A stretch of DNA of 8,332 bases from Actinomycetota bacterium (GTDB lineage: Bacteria; Actinomycetota; Actinomycetes; S36-B12). The notes beneath the pieces were generated by a model. The model was not told the DNA's origin, did no database searches, and worked only from the letters and a program-made list of their open reading frames with translations. The stretch spans positions 1 to 8,332 of the forward strand of contig JAPLBU010000147.1 of assembly GCA_026392575.1 (NCBI GenBank), read 5' to 3'. This document shows positions 4,927 through 8,332 of this stretch, piece after piece (position 1 is the stretch's first letter; each line of letters opens with the position of its first letter). The position numbers and the translations under genes are program-made.

Positions 4927-6598
4927 GTGACCGACGGCCCCCTGATCGTGCAGAGCGACAAGACGCTCCTCCTCGAAGTCGATCACGCTGACGCCGCCGA
5001 ATGCCGCAAGGCGATCGCCCCATTCGCCGAACTCGAGCGGGCGCCGGAGCACATCCATACCTACCGACTGACACCGCTCGGACTCTGGAATGCCCGCGCT
5101 GCTGGCCACGATGCCGAGCAGGTCGTCGACACCCTGCTGCGGTACTCCCGCTATCCCGTACCGCATGCCCTGCTGATCGACGTCGCCGAAACCATGTCGC
5201 GCTACGGCCGCCTGCAGGTGAGCAACCATCCCGTCCACGGCCTCGTGCTGCAGGCCATCGACCCTGCGGTCCTCGAAGAGGTGCTGCGCAGCAAGAAGGT
5301 CTCTCCGCTTCTCGGCGCGCGGCTCGATGAGACAACCGTGGCCGTGCACCCCAGCGAACGCGGCCACCTGAAGCAGGCACTCGTCAAGCTCGGCTGGCCG
5401 GCGGAGGACGTCGCCGGCTACGTCGACGGCGAGCGCCACCTGATCGGCCTCAAGGCGGAGGACTGGCAGCCCCGGCCATACCAGACGGAGGCCGCAGAGG
5501 GCTTCTGGCACGGCGGCTCCGGGGTCGTCGTCCTGCCCTGCGGATCGGGCAAGACCATCGTCGGCGCCCTGGCCATGGCCCTCGCCCAGGCCACCACCCT
5601 CATCCTCGTCACGAACACCGTGGCCGCCCGCCAGTGGCGCGACGAACTGCTGCGCCGCACGACCCTGACCGCCGACGAGATCGGCGAGTACTCGGGCGCA
5701 CGCAAGGAGATCCGGCCCGTCACGATCGCGACCTATCAGGTCATGACGACGAAGCGGCAGGGCATCTACCCGCACCTCGAGGTCTTCGACTCCCGCGACT
5801 GGGGGCTGATCATCTACGACGAGGTGCACCTGCTCCCCGCGCCGATCTTCCGATTCACCGCCGATATTCAGTCACGTCGCCGACTGGGCCTCACCGCGAC
5901 CCTCGTGCGCGAGGACGGCCGCGAGAGCGATGTGTTCTCACTCATCGGCCCCAAGCGCTACGACGCGCCCTGGAAGGACATCGAGAACCAGGGCTACATC
6001 GCACCCGCCGACTGCATCGAGGTGCGCGTCACGCTCCCCGATGGCGATCGCATGACGTACGCGATGGCAGAGCCCGAGGATCGCTACCGGCTGTCGGCGT
6101 CCGCTCCCGAGAAGATCCGCATCACCGAGGAGATCGTCAAGCGGCACGCGGACGAGCGCGTCCTTGTCATCGGCCAGTACCTCGACCAGCTGGCTGAACT
6201 CGGCGAGCACCTCGACGCTCCCGTCATCACCGGCGCGACGCCCGTGCGCGAGCGGGAGCGCTTGTTCGAGAGCTTCCGTCCGTCAGGGTGAGACGCGAGT
6301 CCTCGTCGTGAGCAAGGTGGCCAACTTCTCGGTCGACCTGCCCGAGGCGGGCATAGCGATCCAGGTGAGCGGCACCTTCGGATCACGCCAGGAGGAGGCC
6401 CAGCGGCTAGGCCGGGTGCTTCGCCCCAAGGCCGACGGCCGCGCAGCGCACTTCTACTCGATCGTCACGCGCGACACGGTCGATGCCGACTTCGCTCAGC
6501 ACCGGCAGCGCTTTCTCGCCGAACAGGGCTACGCCTACCGGATCATCGACGCCGAGGATATTCACGCCGGATCATGGGACGTGCCGGAGCCAGGCTAG
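4927..6598 (+). pseudogene. XPB/ERCC3-type DNA repair helicase, frameshifted
   Basis: This is a superfamily 2 helicase of the bacterial XPB type, very close to the mycobacterial XPB sequence as I remember it; the family unwinds DNA 3'-5' with ATP. The first frame (454 residues, GTG 4927 to TGA 6289-6291) begins TDGPLIVQSDKTLLLEVDH, a hallmark. It holds Walker A LPCGSGKT (203-210), DEVH (298-301), GLTAT (321-325) and the RED motif in LVREDGRE (326-333). Motifs V and VI are in the +1 frame: NFSVDLPEAGIAIQVSGTFGSRQEEAQRLGRVLRPKADG, then HRQRFLAEQGYAY, ending at TAG 6596. The break is explained by CCGT occurring twice at 6276-6283. With one copy the protein reads FRQGETRVLVVSKVANF without a gap and would be about 555 residues, the normal length. 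As written the product lacks motifs needed for ATP hydrolysis and translocation. It may be a real mutation or a sequencing or assembly error. The end overlaps the convergent glpD stop by 4 bp. Confidence 0.85.
6276..6283 (+). repeat. CCGT tandem duplication causing the helicase frameshift
   Basis: CCGTCCGT in the context TTCCGTCCGTCAGGG. Removing one 4-nt copy rejoins the two helicase frames at the residues the family expects (SFRQGET). Slipped-strand mispairing on a 4-nt unit is the simplest origin; an assembly error is the alternative. Confidence 0.8.
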
Positions 6599-8064
6599 GC
6601 GGGCACGCCCGACATGGTCGCAGCCACATCACGCAGGGTCTCATCGTCAACAACGTCAAGCATCAGATGCAGGCGCAGACGTCGGTCGACCACATCGTCG
6701 AGCACGAATGCTCCCTCATGCACCACGGCCTGGACGACATCCGCATGCGTGTACCCCGGGGCATTCACCAGCGGCAGTGCCAGTTGCGGATCATCGGCGA
6801 CAAGTGCCGCGACTTCCGCATCGCGGGTGTCGACCAGTGGGATCGTCTGGGTGATGCACTCGCGCCGTGGCAGACCCGACTCCGTCAGGACGGTGTCGAC
6901 GAGGTCACGTGCCATGACCCGGTAGGTCGTCCACTTGCCCCCGACGATCGCGAGCACGCCGGGTGCGACACGGGCGATGCGATGCTCGCGCGTAACCTTC
7001 GCCGTGTTGCCACCCACCGCCTGGTCGCGCACCAGTGGCCGGAGGCCCGCGAAGGTGTACGTCACGTCTTCAGCGGTCACGGGATGCGCCAGCACGCCGC
7101 AGAGCAGACCGAGCAGGTATTCCACGTCGTCGACCGTCGGCTCGACCGCATCGGGATCGCCCAGCCATTCCGTGTCCGTCGTGCCGACGAGCCAATGGGT
7201 GGGTGTGGGAATGACGAAGAGCACACTCTTGCCCGTCGGAATGATCAGCGCCGTCTCACCGTCGATGGCGGTGCGCGGCAGGCGAAGGTGGACGCCCTTC
7301 GACCGGGTTACGGCGACAGCATCAGCGGCCCCCGTGAAGATCGCAGAGGCCTCGGGCGCCCACACGCCGACGCAGAGCGCAATGCATCGTGCGGAGACGG
7401 TGAAGGACTCGCCGGTGAGTTCGTCGCGCAACCGCACGCGGTGCACACCGTCCGATGTGGCGCTCTCCTCGCCGATCAAGGCCACGTGCGTTGCGACATG
7501 CGCGCCGCGCTCAGCTGCCGTGCGCGCGATGGCCACCGCGAGACGCGCGTCGTCCATCTGCGCGTCGTAGTACTGAATGGCTCCGATCAGTGAGTCGGGG
7601 CGCAGGTCAGGGAACTGAGCGAGGGCCTTCGTCTTCGACAGGTGACGGTGACGCGGCAGGACACCTGAGCCGGCCAGCACGTCGTATGCCAGCAGACCGG
7701 CCCCGATGTAGGCCCGCTCCCACACGCGATGGTGCAGCGGCAGCATGAACGGCAGCGGCCGCACCAGATGCGGCGCCAGGGTGGTGAGCAGCAGTTCGCG
7801 CTCGCGCAGCGACTCGCGTACCAGCGCCACATTGCCCTGCTGGAGATAGCGCAACCCACCGTGGACGAGCTGCGATGACCTGCTGCTGGTGCCGCCCGCA
7901 ATATCGCCCTTGTCGATGAGCCCCACCCGCAGCCCGCGCGATGCCGCATCGAGGGCCGTGCCGGTACCCGTGGCACCTGCGCCGACGACCAAGAGGTCGA
8001 TGACCTCGTCTTGCATCGCCTGCATCGCCGCTGCGCGGCTGGTCCGGCTCAGCGAACTGGTCAT
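6595..8064 (-). CDS. glpD: FAD-dependent glycerol-3-phosphate dehydrogenase, shortened C-terminal domain
   Basis: This 489-residue protein oxidises sn-glycerol-3-phosphate to dihydroxyacetone phosphate and passes electrons to the membrane quinone pool. The N-terminal Rossmann FAD motif is VVGAGATGTGTALDAASRG (26-44). It is followed by GGTSSRSSQLVHGGLRYL (57-74), YYDAQMDDARL (165-175), SKGVHLRLPR (255-264), SVLFVIPTPTHWLVGTTDTEW (280-300), YTFAGLRPLV (336-345) and VGGKWTTYRVMA (374-385), all typical of GlpD. The usual NATG-like stretch reads IALCVGVW (228-235), without the expected Asn. The C-terminal DAO_C domain is short: after TIPLVDT (407-413) the chain jumps to DAEVAALVADDP, lacking roughly 30 residues, including the LxxRYG region, relative to E. 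coli GlpD and the actinobacterial family. Start ATG 8064 has GGGGGAG 8 nt upstream. The gene follows another minus-strand gene by 31 nt, and its TAG overlaps the helicase stop. Confidence 0.88.
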   Translation of the reverse strand: MTSSLSRTSRAAAMQAMQDEVIDLLVVGAGATGTGTALDAASRGLRVGLIDKGDIAGGTSSRSSQLVHGGLRYLQQGNVALVRESLRERELLLTTLAPHLVRPLPFMLPLHHRVWERAYIGAGLLAYDVLAGSGVLPRHRHLSKTKALAQFPDLRPDSLIGAIQYYDAQMDDARLAVAIARTAAERGAHVATHVALIGEESATSDGVHRVRLRDELTGESFTVSARCIALCVGVWAPEASAIFTGAADAVAVTRSKGVHLRLPRTAIDGETALIIPTGKSVLFVIPTPTHWLVGTTDTEWLGDPDAVEPTVDDVEYLLGLLCGVLAHPVTAEDVTYTFAGLRPLVRDQAVGGNTAKVTREHRIARVAPGVLAIVGGKWTTYRVMARDLVDTVLTESGLPRRECITQTIPLVDTRDAEVAALVADDPQLALPLVNAPGYTHADVVQAVVHEGAFVLDDVVDRRLRLHLMLDVVDDETLRDVAATMSGVPA

Positions 8065-8072
8065 GGTGACAT

Positions 8073-8079
8073 CTCCCCC
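8073..8079 (-). promoter_or_regulatory. Shine-Dalgarno site of glpD
   Basis: On the minus strand GGGGGAG lies 8 nt before ATG 8064, supporting that start over in-frame Met codons at residues 14 and 17. Family members often begin close to the FAD motif, so the first 20 residues form an unusual but plausible extension. Confidence 0.6.
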
Positions 8080-8095
8080 ACCAGTATGCGCGCGA

Positions 8096-8332
8096 TCACT
8101 GATGACGAGGCCGCATCGCGAAGCGGCCGGCGACGTCGAAGCTGAAGTCGTCGACCGTGCCGATGCCGGGCAGCGGCAGGTGGACGGTGCCGAGCGATGC
8201 TGAGCCCTTCACTGCAATCTCTGCCATCGGATCACCCTCCGGACCGCAGGGGGTCACCGCGAGCGTGAGCTCGACATCGACGGAGCCGGCCTTGGCATGA
8301 CCGGTGACCTGCCAGGGAACCGCGGACGCAGG
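8096..8332 (-). CDS. Unrecognised protein, C-terminal 78 residues
   Basis: An open frame enters from the right edge of the window and ends at TGA (8098-8096 on the minus strand). It has no start codon in the window that must be used, so the gene is probably cut by the edge. The sequence includes GSVDVELTLAVTPCGPEGDP, then MAEIAVKGSASLGTVHLPLPGIGTVDDFSFDVAGRF, ending AMRPRHQ. It is rich in alternating hydrophobic and small residues, which suggests beta strands, and third codon positions are mostly G or C as in the neighbours. I do not recognise the family. It lies 31 nt upstream of glpD on the same strand, so the two are probably co-transcribed. No functional claim is made. Confidence 0.55.
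   Translation of the reverse strand, partial: PASAVPWQVTGHAKAGSVDVELTLAVTPCGPEGDPMAEIAVKGSASLGTVHLPLPGIGTVDDFSFDVAGRFAMRPRHQ

Noticed and set aside
4085..5829. Large minus-strand open frames across the M20 and helicase genes (4085-5380 and 4654-5829)
   Set aside because: Low-complexity Arg/Gly/Ala/Ser-rich translations without motifs, spanning two well-supported plus-strand genes and their promoter region.
6574..7593. Plus-strand open frame of about 339 codons opposite glpD
   Set aside because: Antisense to a GlpD gene with all family motifs; His/Arg-rich translation typical of a GC-rich shadow frame.
1..8332. CRISPR arrays, tRNA or rRNA genes, insertion sequences, phage attachment sites
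   Set aside because: No regularly spaced repeats, no tRNA-like cloverleaf noticed, and no transposase, integrase or terminal inverted repeats seen by reading; covariance and IS searches were not possible.

Overview
The window is GC-rich (roughly two thirds G+C by eye). It has dense gene packing, GTG starts, strong Shine-Dalgarno (SD) sites at some genes and leaderless-type starts at others. Together with an XPB-type helicase closely resembling actinobacterial homologues, this points to a high-GC Gram-positive bacterium (Actinomycetota). The species cannot be fixed from the sequence. All functional calls rest on motif reading and remembered family sequences; no search was run.

Layout. (1) 1-1881, plus strand: the end of a multicomponent phenol hydroxylase operon. 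It contains the last 43 codons of the P4 (DmpO-like) subunit, then a 17-bp intercistronic hairpin, then the complete P5 (DmpP-like) flavo-iron-sulfur reductase. A small protein with an antibiotic-biosynthesis-monooxygenase-like domain and two membrane helices follows. (2) 1878-4862: a three-enzyme set. An enolase-superfamily N-acyl/N-succinyl-amino-acid racemase of the NSAR/OSBS type and a GNAT acyltransferase lie on the minus strand with an ATGA overlap. A divergent M20 metallopeptidase lies on the plus strand. Related trios are known to convert D-amino acids irreversibly to L-amino acids by N-succinylation, racemisation and desuccinylation. (3) 4915-6598, plus strand: an XPB/ERCC3-type DNA repair helicase behind a probable leaderless promoter, broken by a 4-bp tandem duplication. 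(4) 6595-8332, minus strand: an FAD-dependent glycerol-3-phosphate dehydrogenase (GlpD) and, upstream of it, the C-terminal part of an unrecognised protein.

The most notable observation is that several otherwise well-conserved genes carry lesions at conserved places. The racemase lacks two family-conserved segments, one of them in the active-site region. The helicase has a CCGT duplication that shifts the frame before helicase motifs V and VI. GlpD has a shortened C-terminal domain. These could be real gene decay or errors in the assembly, and raw reads would tell. Other points are two leaderless-type promoters with identical geometry, a dyad over the expected -35 region of the helicase promoter, and two convergent gene pairs whose stop codons overlap by 4 bp.
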